This document shows, in pieces, positions 34,821-43,465 of a stretch of DNA of 64,000 bases. Source of the stretch: Borborobacter arsenicus (GTDB taxonomy: Bacteria; Pseudomonadota; Alphaproteobacteria; Rhizobiales; Rhizobiaceae); assembly GCF_003934165.1 (NCBI RefSeq), contig NZ_RKST01000006.1, positions 1 through 64,000 on the forward strand, given 5' to 3'. Each line of letters opens with the position of its first letter. Position 1 is the stretch's first letter. Position numbers and translations under genes: made by a program. The notes beneath the pieces were generated by a model that saw only the letters and a program-made list of their open reading frames with translations, had not been told where the DNA came from and did no database searches.

Positions 34821-35642
34821 CTATTTCTGGTTGCAGACGATCGATTCGGGAAACTGGCATTCATCGCCGGCTGCGGTGAAGGCCACACGGTCGATTTCGG
34901 CTGCGATCGGCGCTCCGGGATCGGCAAATGGACCCATCCAGGACTTCAATATGTCGCTGCCCCACAGGCTGACATAGATTTTCTGGGCATGGCTCGGCAG
35001 CTTGGCCGGATCGGTCGCCTCGCCCATGAGCTTGCCGTTGACGTACCAGGAGATGCTGTCTTCCTTCCATACGAAGGCATAGTCGTTGAAGCCCTGGTCA
35101 GCGCCGCCGGGCACATCCACCAGCTTGCCGTCGCCGACGCTCTTCCCGTTCACATATTGATTGAGCTGGACCTGCGAGGGGTCCTTGCCGAGCACTTCGA
35201 AATCGATCTCGTCATGCGGCTGCTTGTGGACCGGCCCGATATAGGTGAAGAAGCCGGTGTTGAGCCCGGAGCCCGCCACCGCCTTCATGCGCACCTCGAA
35301 AGTGCCGTAGCTGAAGCGCTGATTGGTCTGGATCTCGCCGCAGGCATATTCGCGATCCTTCACCGCCTGCTTGGCAAAACCCAGGCGCAACACGCCGTCC
35401 GCCACCTTCACCTGATCCTTCGACCAGACACAGTTCTGGTGCTCGCCATTCGACCAGCCATCCGAGATGTACCAGCGCTTGCGGTCGAGAGTGTCGAAAT
35501 TCTCGACGAAAGAGGGGCCGGTCGCCGCTTCCTGCGCACGCGAATCGGAAATGCCACCGGGCGTTGAGATCAGCAGGGCGCCAAGGCCCAGAAAGGCGGG
35601 TTTGACGTTCCCTCGCATCGTGCGGATTGCCCTGGAAATCAT
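34821..35642 (-). CDS. exoK: Endo-beta-1,3-1,4-glycanase ExoK (GH16), secreted
   Basis: 273 residues from the ATG at 35642. Signal peptide to about residue 36 (hydrophobic FLGLGALLI, cleavage near SRA-QE). GH16 fold with catalytic HDEIDFEVLG (two acidic residues DEIDFE) and SYGTFEVRMKAV, GLNTGFFTY, SISWYVNGKL. ExoK cuts nascent succinoglycan to give lower-weight polymer. In S. meliloti exoH and exoI lie between exoK and exoT; here the 270-base gap to exoT has neither. The gap contains no gene. Confidence 0.92.
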   Translation of the reverse strand: MISRAIRTMRGNVKPAFLGLGALLISTPGGISDSRAQEAATGPSFVENFDTLDRKRWYISDGWSNGEHQNCVWSKDQVKVADGVLRLGFAKQAVKDREYACGEIQTNQRFSYGTFEVRMKAVAGSGLNTGFFTYIGPVHKQPHDEIDFEVLGKDPSQVQLNQYVNGKSVGDGKLVDVPGGADQGFNDYAFVWKEDSISWYVNGKLMGEATDPAKLPSHAQKIYVSLWGSDILKSWMGPFADPGAPIAAEIDRVAFTAAGDECQFPESIVCNQK

Positions 35643-35914
35643 GTCGTTGCCACCCTCTTTTGCTGCCGGCGCTTTCACGCCATCTGTCGGATCGAGCACA
35701 ATGAATGCTGCGTTGCACATAGGTCAGGCAGGAGATCAGAATGTGACGCGGGCGGCTAAATGGCTGCGCTGCAAGGTAACTTTTTATGAGCACATATTAC
35801 CCAGCATCCCCAGACGGGCCGGCGCGCCATGGCTGACAGCCCTGTGTTCTCGCGGAGAATCCGTGGGGCCCCTACAGTCGGTCCGGTAACGAAATATCGT
35901 TTTCCGCCCTGCGC

Positions 35915-37387
35915 TCACAGCCCGGAGGCCGCCACGCGCCGGTCGCGCGCCAGTTGCAGAAGCTTCCTCAGCAGCGCTCTTTCGGTCAGCACGAACAGCA
36001 CTGCATAGATCAGCCCTCCGGCGAGGCTGCCGACAATGACCTGCATGGCCGCGCCGGGCAGGTCGTGCTTGATATGGTCGAGCAGGAAACGGACCGCGAG
36101 CGCCATGATCACCGCGGTCACCATCGGCCGGCTGGTGGCATAAAAGCCCGGCAGGAAGGCCGTGCCGCTGCTGCGGAACACCGCCCAGGAATAGAAGACC
36201 AGCGTGATGGCATTGGCAATGCAAAGCCAGATCATCGCCTCGACCAGCCCGCCGGTCATGGCGCCGTAGCTGACACAGCCATAGACCAGCGCTGCCCGAA
36301 ACACCGCCACCCACCACAGCACCGTGCTCTGCCCCGCCCCCTTCAGATAGGGGATGAAGGTGCCGCAGGGCGACATGATGCCCTTGGAAAGCGCAAGCAG
36401 CCCCAGCACCGGCCAGGCATAGGCCCATTGCTGGCCGAAGATCAGCAGCATGCCGGGCTCGGCAATCGCCCAGATGCCGAACATCATCGGCGCCAGGAAC
36501 ACGGTGGAGACCTGCGTGCTCAGCATCAGCGCATGGGTGCGGCGCTCGCGGTCGTCATTCATCTGGCTGAAGGCTGGAAACAGCACGCCCATCAGTGCGG
36601 AAAGCACGACCTGATTGGGAATGCTGGAAAACCGGTTGGCGGCCGAATAGGCACCGGCATCGGCAAGCCCGAGATAGCGCGAGACGATGACCAGAGGCGA
36701 CTGGAAGGTGATGAAATTGAATATTTCCGAACCGGTGATGCCAAGGCTGAATTTGGCAAGCCGGCTAAGTTTTCCGAGTGACAAGACAAGGTGTGGCCGA
36801 TAGCGCGTGGCATAGAACAGGCCGGCCAGCCGCACCAGGGCCGAGATGAAAAGCTGCGCCACCAGCGCCCAGATACCCCATCCCAGCAGCGCCAGCCCGA
36901 CCGCCGAGATCGCGCCGATTGATTCGGACGTGACGCTCCAGGCGGCATCCTTGTCGAAGGCCATGCGCCGGGCCAGCAGCGAATAGGCGACGTCGCCGCA
37001 AAGCTGGATGGGGATCAGCAGCGCCATGATCTTGAGCAGATAGGCCGCTTCAGCCGCGCCCAGCAGTCCGGCGAACAGATCGGCCCACAGATAAAGCCCA
37101 GCACCCATCAGGCCTGCCATCGCCAGATTTGCCCAGAACACGGAATGCACCGTCTCCATGTCCTCCTCGCGCTGCAGCACCAGCGAGGCGGCAAGACCGG
37201 CACTGCCGATCATGGTCAGGAACATCACCACGGTCTGCGCAACCGCGACCACGCCGAACTCCTGCGGCGACAGGATGCGGGCCAGGATCGGCACGGTGAC
37301 AAATTTCAGCCCGAATGTGCTGATCTTGGAAAGAACGCTCCAGCCGACATTATTCGTCACAATTTTCAGGTTAATGGCAGGCGGCAT
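35915..37387 (-). CDS. exoT: Lipid-linked oligosaccharide flippase ExoT
   Basis: 490 residues with about 12-14 membrane helices, polysaccharide transporter (MVF/PST) superfamily. N-terminus VGWSVLSKISTFGLKFVTVPI, then ARILSPQEFGVVAVAQT, is typical of Wzx-like flippases. ExoT moves completed subunits across the inner membrane. It begins divergent from exoW, 130 bases away. In S. meliloti exoT is in one run with exoW, V and U, so the local order is kept but direction has changed. Confidence 0.9.
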   Translation of the reverse strand: MPPAINLKIVTNNVGWSVLSKISTFGLKFVTVPILARILSPQEFGVVAVAQTVVMFLTMIGSAGLAASLVLQREEDMETVHSVFWANLAMAGLMGAGLYLWADLFAGLLGAAEAAYLLKIMALLIPIQLCGDVAYSLLARRMAFDKDAAWSVTSESIGAISAVGLALLGWGIWALVAQLFISALVRLAGLFYATRYRPHLVLSLGKLSRLAKFSLGITGSEIFNFITFQSPLVIVSRYLGLADAGAYSAANRFSSIPNQVVLSALMGVLFPAFSQMNDDRERRTHALMLSTQVSTVFLAPMMFGIWAIAEPGMLLIFGQQWAYAWPVLGLLALSKGIMSPCGTFIPYLKGAGQSTVLWWVAVFRAALVYGCVSYGAMTGGLVEAMIWLCIANAITLVFYSWAVFRSSGTAFLPGFYATSRPMVTAVIMALAVRFLLDHIKHDLPGAAMQVIVGSLAGGLIYAVLFVLTERALLRKLLQLARDRRVAASGL

Positions 37388-37517
37388 TCACAAGCACCGT
37401 TTGTTTTGCGAGCAGGTGTTTTCTTCTCAAGGCCCGGGTTGCGGGCCGCCGGATCGGAGCATCGCCGGGACTGGCGATGGCCTGCGAAGCCTCCTAGACG
37501 TCATAAGGTGCAAAAAA

Positions 37518-38480
37518 ATGACGACAAAATGCACGGTCATCATTCCCTATTATCAACGTGAGCCCGGCATCCTGCAGCGCGCGCTGAAATCGGTGTTTGC
37601 GCAGACCCATGCCGATTTCGACGTGATCGTCGTGGATGACGGATCGCCCTCGCCGGTGGAACTCGAACTCGACGCGCTCCCGCTTGCCGAGCGCGCCAGA
37701 ATAGCCGTGATAAAACAAGCCAATGCCGGCCCCGGCTGTGCGCGCAACATGGGCCTCGACCATGTGCCGTCCGACAGCTTCTGTGCCGCCTTTCTCGATT
37801 CCGACGACGAATGGACGCCCGACCACCTGAAGAATGCGGTTGCCGCCCTGTCACTTTTTGATGCGGATTGTTACTGGGCCACGATCACCGGCGGCGACGC
37901 CTTCTATTATCACTTCGGGGTGGAGGAACTGGCACAGACCACGACCGTCAACCGGCTCAGCCAGGACCCGCCGCTGGTGGAGGTTCCCGACCTTGCCGGC
38001 GTCATGCTGAAGAACTGGAGCTTCCTGCACCTGTCCTGCATGGTCATCGGCGAGAATCTTTTGCGCCGCATCCGCTTCGAAGCCTCGCTCCGGCTCGCCG
38101 CCGAGGATGTGCTGTTCTTCTATGACTGCGTGCGGGCCGCCCGCCGCACCGTGCTTTGCGAGGCGGCCGGCGCCCTGCGCGGCGAGGGCATCAACATCTT
38201 TCACGGCATGGACAGCGATTCGCCGCTGTTCCTGAAGCAGCAATTCAACACCTGGGTGGCGCTCGACCGTCTCGAAAGCCGTTTCGCGCATGGGCCGCAA
38301 GACAAGGCCTCGATCGAATCCTACAAGCAGACGGCACGACGTCAGGCGATCTGGGGCCAGATGCGCCTCATCCGCCGGCGCCGGTTGCCGCAGATCGGCC
38401 TTCTGGCGGAATGGGCCTGGCGCGATCCGAAAATCCTGCGCAGCGCCGTCGAGCTCGCCGTGGCAAAAATCGCGCGATAG
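37518..38480 (+). CDS. exoW: Glycosyltransferase family 2 protein ExoW
   Basis: 320 residues from the ATG at 37518; a longer open frame to 37158 is antisense to exoT and not credible. GT-A motifs: CTVIIPYYQREPGILQRAL, VIVVDDGSPSP, AGPGCARNMG and AFLDSDDEWTPDH. In S. meliloti ExoW adds a terminal beta-1,3-glucose. Followed 12 bases later by exoV, forming a two-gene plus-strand unit. Assignment to ExoW rather than ExoU rests on being next to exoV and exoT. Confidence 0.83.
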   Translation: MTTKCTVIIPYYQREPGILQRALKSVFAQTHADFDVIVVDDGSPSPVELELDALPLAERARIAVIKQANAGPGCARNMGLDHVPSDSFCAAFLDSDDEWTPDHLKNAVAALSLFDADCYWATITGGDAFYYHFGVEELAQTTTVNRLSQDPPLVEVPDLAGVMLKNWSFLHLSCMVIGENLLRRIRFEASLRLAAEDVLFFYDCVRAARRTVLCEAAGALRGEGINIFHGMDSDSPLFLKQQFNTWVALDRLESRFAHGPQDKASIESYKQTARRQAIWGQMRLIRRRRLPQIGLLAEWAWRDPKILRSAVELAVAKIAR

Positions 38481-38492
38481 GCCGGAAAGATC

Positions 38493-39437
38493 ATGCAGCC
38501 TTTCTACTGGGAATCCGCGCACGGCAATTTCGGCGACGACCTCAATCTCTGGCTCTGGGATTTTTTGCTCCCCGGCTTCCGCGAGGTCCATGCCGAGACG
38601 CTGCTGGTCGGCGTCGGCACGGTGCTCAACCAGGCCCTGCTGCCGTCCGCAATACACAAGCTCGTCATCGGCAGCGGCTTCGGCTACGGCACCTTGCCGG
38701 ATTTCTCCGACAGGGCCGGATGGGACATACGTTGCGTGCGCGGCCCGCTTACCGCCGCAAAGCTCGGCCTCGACCCCAAGCTCGGCATCGTCGACCCGGC
38801 AGTCATGGTCGCCGACATGCCGGAATTCCTGAACCTGCCCGGCACCGGCCGCGCGCTCTTCGTTCCCCATTGGGAATCGACCATTGGCGGCCTCTGGCCG
38901 ATGGTCTGCAAGGCGGCCGACCTCGACTATGTCGACCCCTGCGGCGAGGCGAGATCGGTCATAAGCGCCATTGCGCAGGCCCGGCTCGTCGTGGCCGAAT
39001 CCATGCATGCCGCCATCCTTGCCGATGCTTTCCGCGTGCCTTGGGTGGCCGTCACCACCTCCTCCAGCATCAACAGCTTCAAATGGCGGGACTGGACGGC
39101 AAGCGTCGGCGTCGATTACCGGCCACGCCGGGTGCCCCTCTCCTCGCGGGCGGAGGCGATCACCAAGGGCGCGCGCTTCTGGGGCGTGGATTTTGCCCGC
39201 CAGTCCCCACATTCCGGCAGACCGGACGCCGCCAGCCTCGATGACGTGATGGTGCGGAGCGACCCGGCCCCGTCGGGGCTTCGCAGCCTCAGCAAGCAGG
39301 CGCTGGCCGCGCCGGCGACGCTGGCCTTGTGGCAGGCAAGCAAGGCTGCGCCTCAACTTAGCGATGACACCGTCCTTGCCAAACGCAAGGAGCGTCTTGG
39401 CGAGGTGCTGGAAACAATAAGGCGAGATTATTTCTAG
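38493..39437 (+). CDS. exoV: Polysaccharide pyruvyltransferase ExoV
   Basis: 314 residues. Start FYWESAHGNFGDDLNLWLWD and GVGTVLNQALLP are typical of pyruvyltransferases of the CsaB/ExoV family; VRGPLTAAKLG follows. It adds ketal-linked pyruvate from phosphoenolpyruvate to the terminal glucose. Its stop codon TAG overlaps the stop of exoU on the other strand within the palindrome CTAG. Confidence 0.9.
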   Translation: MQPFYWESAHGNFGDDLNLWLWDFLLPGFREVHAETLLVGVGTVLNQALLPSAIHKLVIGSGFGYGTLPDFSDRAGWDIRCVRGPLTAAKLGLDPKLGIVDPAVMVADMPEFLNLPGTGRALFVPHWESTIGGLWPMVCKAADLDYVDPCGEARSVISAIAQARLVVAESMHAAILADAFRVPWVAVTTSSSINSFKWRDWTASVGVDYRPRRVPLSSRAEAITKGARFWGVDFARQSPHSGRPDAASLDDVMVRSDPAPSGLRSLSKQALAAPATLALWQASKAAPQLSDDTVLAKRKERLGEVLETIRRDYF

Positions 39438-40450
39438 CTGGACCGGCCCTGGCGCACCGGCTTTGCCTGCAACAGCAGGCGCGGCGGGGCCGGCGTGTCG
39501 CTCATCCGGTGGCCGCGCGCCCTGAACGCATCGAGCTTGTCGGCGGCCACGCCGCCAATGATGGCCGGCAGGGCCGCCGGATTGGCCAATGCATGGCCGG
39601 CCGCGCGCAACAGCCCGGATTGGGCTTTCACATCGAGGAACTGGCGCAACTCATAGCGGCCGCGAATATGGCGTTCATGCCGGCGCAGCCAGGTCGCTGC
39701 CACCGTCGGCAGGCCGGTCGAGGCAAGCAGTGCCCGGTCGGCTTCATAGAGGCGCTTGAGGTCGAGCGTGCGATGCCGGCCGCTAAGCGAATCAGGCCGC
39801 ACGACGGCGCCATAGCCGCAATGATGGACGATCCTGTAGCGTGCGCCCCGCGCCAGCGCCCGCGCATAAAGCTCGTAATCCTCGCCGAGCCGCAGTTCCT
39901 CATTGTAGCAAAGCCCGTGACTGTCCAGGAAGGCGCGGCGCATCACCGGCTTCAGGAAACCGATCTCGCCGCGCGAGGCTCCGCGCCGTGAGATATTGCC
40001 TTCGATGAAGCCGGCAAGGTCGAGTTGGCGCGGCTCTGCCGCAAAGCCCGGAACGACAGGCTCCGAAAGATCGCCGCGGGCATCGAGGAACACGATATTG
40101 TCGGCAACGAAATCCCAATCGTCGCCATCGACGAGCCGGTCGAACCGGCCTTTCAGGAAAAAATCATCGGCGTCCAGAATCGCGATCAGCGGCGCGCGCG
40201 AATGGGCGATCGCATGGTTGCGGGCAAAGGCCGGCCCCCGGTTGCGGTCAAGACTGAGCACGGCGAGCCTGCCGCTGCCATCATCGGCAGCGCGCGCAAC
40301 CTGCGCCGTCGCATCGGTCGAACCGTCATCGACCACCACAACTTCGGCGACGCGCTTTTCGCGCAATGCGGAGCCGATTGCACGCGGGATCGTACCGGCG
40401 GCATTCTTCGCCGCGATGATCACACACAGACTGGGATCGGATGAAGTCAC
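39434..40450 (-). CDS. exoU: Glycosyltransferase family 2 protein ExoU
   Basis: 338 residues from a GTG at 40450, which follows GAAGGG with good spacing; the frame is open to 40690 but overlaps exoX there. GT-A motifs: SLCVIIAAKNAAGTIPRAIG, VVVVDDGSTDAT, RNRGPAFARNHAI and IAILDADDFF. In S. meliloti ExoU adds a beta-1,6-glucose to the side chain. Gene order exoV-exoU-exoX supports the name. Convergent with exoV, sharing the CTAG stop. Confidence 0.85.
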   Translation of the reverse strand: MTSSDPSLCVIIAAKNAAGTIPRAIGSALREKRVAEVVVVDDGSTDATAQVARAADDGSGRLAVLSLDRNRGPAFARNHAIAHSRAPLIAILDADDFFLKGRFDRLVDGDDWDFVADNIVFLDARGDLSEPVVPGFAAEPRQLDLAGFIEGNISRRGASRGEIGFLKPVMRRAFLDSHGLCYNEELRLGEDYELYARALARGARYRIVHHCGYGAVVRPDSLSGRHRTLDLKRLYEADRALLASTGLPTVAATWLRRHERHIRGRYELRQFLDVKAQSGLLRAAGHALANPAALPAIIGGVAADKLDAFRARGHRMSDTPAPPRLLLQAKPVRQGRSS

Positions 40451-40568
40451 GAGCGCCCTTCGGAATTGTGTAAAGCCGAATGCCGGCAGCGCTGCCGGCC
40501 ATGTCAGGACCGGCCTTTCGCAGTTGCGCAAGGCGATTTCATGACAGGACGGGAATATGATCGGAGGA

Positions 40569-40862
40569 TCAGGGTATCCGCGAGCGCGGAACGCCGGGCA
40601 ATCGGCCTGCCTTGGCCGCTGCCGTGTCTTCCGTTTTCGGCTGGTCGGGCGACGTCTCTCCTGCCTCGCCGACGCCTCTCCTGCGTCCATCCGACCGCCA
40701 GACCATGAACAGCACCGCCGCGAAATACCCGACCTGGATAAGGATTGCGCAGATTACGGTCTGGACGAAAGCCGTCCATAGCGACTGAGTCAGAACATAA
40801 CTGGTGATCGCAAACACCAGCAGAACGCCAATAAGACCACGGAGGAAAAGCAGAAAGGACAT
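40569..40862 (-). CDS. exoX: Exopolysaccharide production repressor ExoX
   Basis: 97 residues with two membrane helices (LRGLIGVLLVFAITSYVL; TVICAILIQVGYFAAVLFMV) and a hydrophilic tail. Length and topology match ExoX (about 98 residues), which lowers EPS synthesis after translation, probably through ExoY; the exoX/exoY ratio sets output. As in S. meliloti it is divergent from exoY. The soluble tail is enriched in charged residues. Confidence 0.85.
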   Translation of the reverse strand: MSFLLFLRGLIGVLLVFAITSYVLTQSLWTAFVQTVICAILIQVGYFAAVLFMVWRSDGRRRGVGEAGETSPDQPKTEDTAAAKAGRLPGVPRSRIP

Positions 40863-41471
40863 CTCTATCCTCTCACGTCATTTACGTGCTGCCGGGCAGC
40901 GAAAATCATCAGCAATCGGCTTTCATCATAGCACGCAGTTATATTCAGGCCCCGACGCGACAATCTAGTTTTGAAATCCTTTTCAAAACCGACCGCCAAT
41001 GCGCCGAAGACTCCGGACGCCAAATATATTGGACTCGCTTAGGACTCGCAACACGGATGGGAAATTCGTGCAGACGATTCCACCGGCAAGCCGCATCTCC
41101 ATGCTGAACCGATTTTCCTGAATATCCGATCTTGAGATGATTATATCTTCCGGGATTCTCCTGGAGCTTCCTTGGAATATATATTCCATCTCACACAGCG
41201 CCGACTTAAATTACCTGAATGAAGTTATAAATTATGACGTTTTTCGCCAAATAATATACAAAACGATATTATACAACCTTCCACTTAATACCAAAGAATC
41301 ATCTTTGATTACTTAATTTATAACCGCTTGTCATAAAATATGATCAGCGTGAATTCAGGTGCCCGAATTTTATCACACAGGTGCCATATCTGGCAGGCTC
41401 TATTGGCGCGTGTGCTGCACTGCAGCATGCACCCACCGCATATCGCCTCGCATTCAGCATGGAGCATGACA
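40863..41471. promoter_or_regulatory. AT-rich divergent control region between exoX and exoY
   Basis: 609 bases with no recognisable gene. About 41160-41345 is strikingly AT-rich with runs of ATATA, ATAATATACAAAACG and TAATTTATAA, against about 65% GC nearby. Such AT-rich stretches before exoY are where MucR/Ros-type zinc-finger regulators bind in rhizobia; candidate promoters for exoY and exoX also lie here. Individual boxes could not be fixed by eye. Confidence 0.6.
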
Positions 41472-42155
41472 ATGAAGAACGCCGCACGAGTGGCAGACCG
41501 GTCTTTCGAGCTAAGATCGAGAGCCGGGGCAGAGCCCCCCATCGGCGGAATCACCAAGCGCGGATTCGATATTGTCGGGGCGCTCAGTGCCATCTTGCTG
41601 CTCAGCCCGCTGCTGCTGCTTTTGGCCATGCTGGTCAAATTCTCCAATGGCGGCGGCAGCGTGCTTTACGGCCACCGGCGAATCGGCCGCAACGGCGAAC
41701 CGTTCCGATGCCTGAAATTCCGCACCATGGTCGAAAATGGCGATGAGGTGCTGGCGATGCATCTTGCGCGCAACCCGCGCTGCCGCGCGGAATGGGAGGC
41801 AACCCGCAAGCTCCAGGACGATCCGCGCGTCACCCGCGTCGGTGCTGTGCTGCGCAAGCTCAGCCTCGATGAACTGCCTCAGATCTTCAACATCCTGCGC
41901 GGCGACATGAGCATCGTCGGCCCGCGGCCGGTGGTGATGGACGAGCTTGAGCTCTATGGCGCGGCTGCCGAGTGCTATCTGAAGTCGCGGCCCGGCCTCA
42001 CCGGCCTTTGGCAGGTCAGCGGCCGCAACGACGTTTCCTATTGCGCGCGTGTCGCCTTCGACCGGCACTATGTCGAGAACTGGTCGTTTTCCTCCGACCT
42101 CAAGATCATCGTCAGGACCTTCCCGGCAGTGCTGTCCTCGCGCGGCAGCTATTGA
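41472..42155 (+). CDS. exoY: Undecaprenyl-phosphate galactosyl-1-phosphate transferase ExoY (priming enzyme)
   Basis: 227 residues from the ATG at 41472: GGAG at 41461-41464 has 7-base spacing to it and only 1 base to the ATG at 41466. The length matches S. meliloti ExoY (226). GGITKRGFDIVGALSAILLL (membrane anchor), GRNGEPFRCLKFRTM, RKLSLDELPQIFNILRGDMS and VGPRPV are the bacterial sugar transferase motifs. It starts each EPS repeat by transferring sugar-1-phosphate to the lipid carrier. It heads exoY-exoF-exoQ. Confidence 0.93.
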   Translation: MKNAARVADRSFELRSRAGAEPPIGGITKRGFDIVGALSAILLLSPLLLLLAMLVKFSNGGGSVLYGHRRIGRNGEPFRCLKFRTMVENGDEVLAMHLARNPRCRAEWEATRKLQDDPRVTRVGAVLRKLSLDELPQIFNILRGDMSIVGPRPVVMDELELYGAAAECYLKSRPGLTGLWQVSGRNDVSYCARVAFDRHYVENWSFSSDLKIIVRTFPAVLSSRGSY

Positions 42156-42179
42156 GCGGCGAACATCAAGAGACATTCT

Positions 42180-43433
42180 TTGACCCGCATCTTCACCCGC
42201 CACCCTGCAAGCCGCTGCCTGGCAGCACTGGTCCTGCTGCTGTCGCTGTTCCCCGCGACCGGCCAGACCGACGACTATCGCCTCGACACCATGGACAGGC
42301 TGCGCATTCGCGTCGTCGAATGGCGGACGGCCGAAGGGGAAATCCGCGACTGGTCTACGCTCAGCGGCGACTATATCGTCGGCCCGTCCGGAAATCTCTC
42401 GTTGCCCTTCATCGGTGAGATGCCCGCAACGGGAAAGACCACCGCCGAGATCGCCACCGCCATCGGAGATGAACTGCAACAGAAATTCGGCCTTCTCGAC
42501 CGTCCCGAGGCCTCGGTCGAGCTTGCCGAGTTCCGCCCGCTTTTCGTCTCCGGCGATGTCCAGACACCGGGCCGTTACCCATATGCGCCGGAGTTGACTG
42601 TACTGAAGGCCGTGAGCCTCGCCGGCGGCCTGCGCCGCGCCGCCAATAGCGGCATCCGGGTCGAGCGCGATTTCATCAGCGCACGCGGCAATTACGAAGT
42701 GCTCGTCGCCCAGCGCAACGGCCTTGTCGCGCGCCGCGCGCGGCTGATTGCGGAGGCCGGCGGTCAGGAGAAGATCGACTTCCCCAAGGAATTGCAGCAA
42801 GGCGCCGACGGCAAGAAGCTGATGGCGGACGAAACCGCCTTCAAGGCCGCCCGTGAAAAGCGCCTGCAGGTCCAGCTTGCGGCGATCAAGGACCTGAAGA
42901 CCCTGCTCCAGAACGAAGTCGGCTCGCTGGAAAAGAAGATTGCCAGCCAGAACCGCCAGATGGAGCTTTCCAAGCAGGAGCTGGAAGGCATAGGCGGGCT
43001 GGCCGAGCGTGGGCTGGTGGTCAATGCCCGGGTGCTTTCCATCGAGCGCTCCATAGCCGAACTCGAAGGCAAGGTCCTCGATATGGAAGCGGCGGTGCTG
43101 CGCGCCAAGCAAGACATCGCCAAGGCCGATCAGGACGCCACCAATCTGCAGAATGATCGCGAGGCCGAGATCGCGCAGGAACGCCAGCAGACGGAAGCCG
43201 ACATTGAGAGCCTTTCCCTGAAGATCACCATGTATAAGGATCTTATGGCAGAGGCCACGTCCCTCGATCCCCAGGCGGCGGTGAGCTCCAGCAAGGAAAA
43301 CGCTCCTCTGACGAGTTTCTCGATCATCCGCGAGACTGACGGCAAGACCACCGAGATCACCGCGGAAGAGAACACGCCGGTGCTGCCGGGAGACGTCATC
43401 AAGGTCGGCGTCGCGCCGGTCCCGGCCAACTAG
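42180..43433 (+). CDS. exoF: Outer-membrane polysaccharide export protein ExoF
   Basis: 417 residues from a TTG at 42180 preceded by AAGAGA. Signal peptide (hydrophobic CLAALVLLLSLFPATG). Poly-export domain at YRLDTMDRLRIRVVEW and GPSGNLSLPFIGEM, SLBB-type repeat at FVSGDVQTPGRYPYAPELT, then a long coiled coil (about residues 190-350) before the C-terminus. ExoF forms the periplasm-outer membrane export path with ExoP. Lies 24 bases after exoY. Confidence 0.9.
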   Translation: MTRIFTRHPASRCLAALVLLLSLFPATGQTDDYRLDTMDRLRIRVVEWRTAEGEIRDWSTLSGDYIVGPSGNLSLPFIGEMPATGKTTAEIATAIGDELQQKFGLLDRPEASVELAEFRPLFVSGDVQTPGRYPYAPELTVLKAVSLAGGLRRAANSGIRVERDFISARGNYEVLVAQRNGLVARRARLIAEAGGQEKIDFPKELQQGADGKKLMADETAFKAAREKRLQVQLAAIKDLKTLLQNEVGSLEKKIASQNRQMELSKQELEGIGGLAERGLVVNARVLSIERSIAELEGKVLDMEAAVLRAKQDIAKADQDATNLQNDREAEIAQERQQTEADIESLSLKITMYKDLMAEATSLDPQAAVSSSKENAPLTSFSIIRETDGKTTEITAEENTPVLPGDVIKVGVAPVPAN

Positions 43434-43465
43434 GCTCAGGTGCTCGACAGCAAGCACACCAACGG

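Noticed and set aside
37158-37517. N-terminal extension of the exoW frame
   Set aside because: It is antisense to the start of exoT and lacks a ribosome site; the ATG at 37518 directly starts the GT-A fold.
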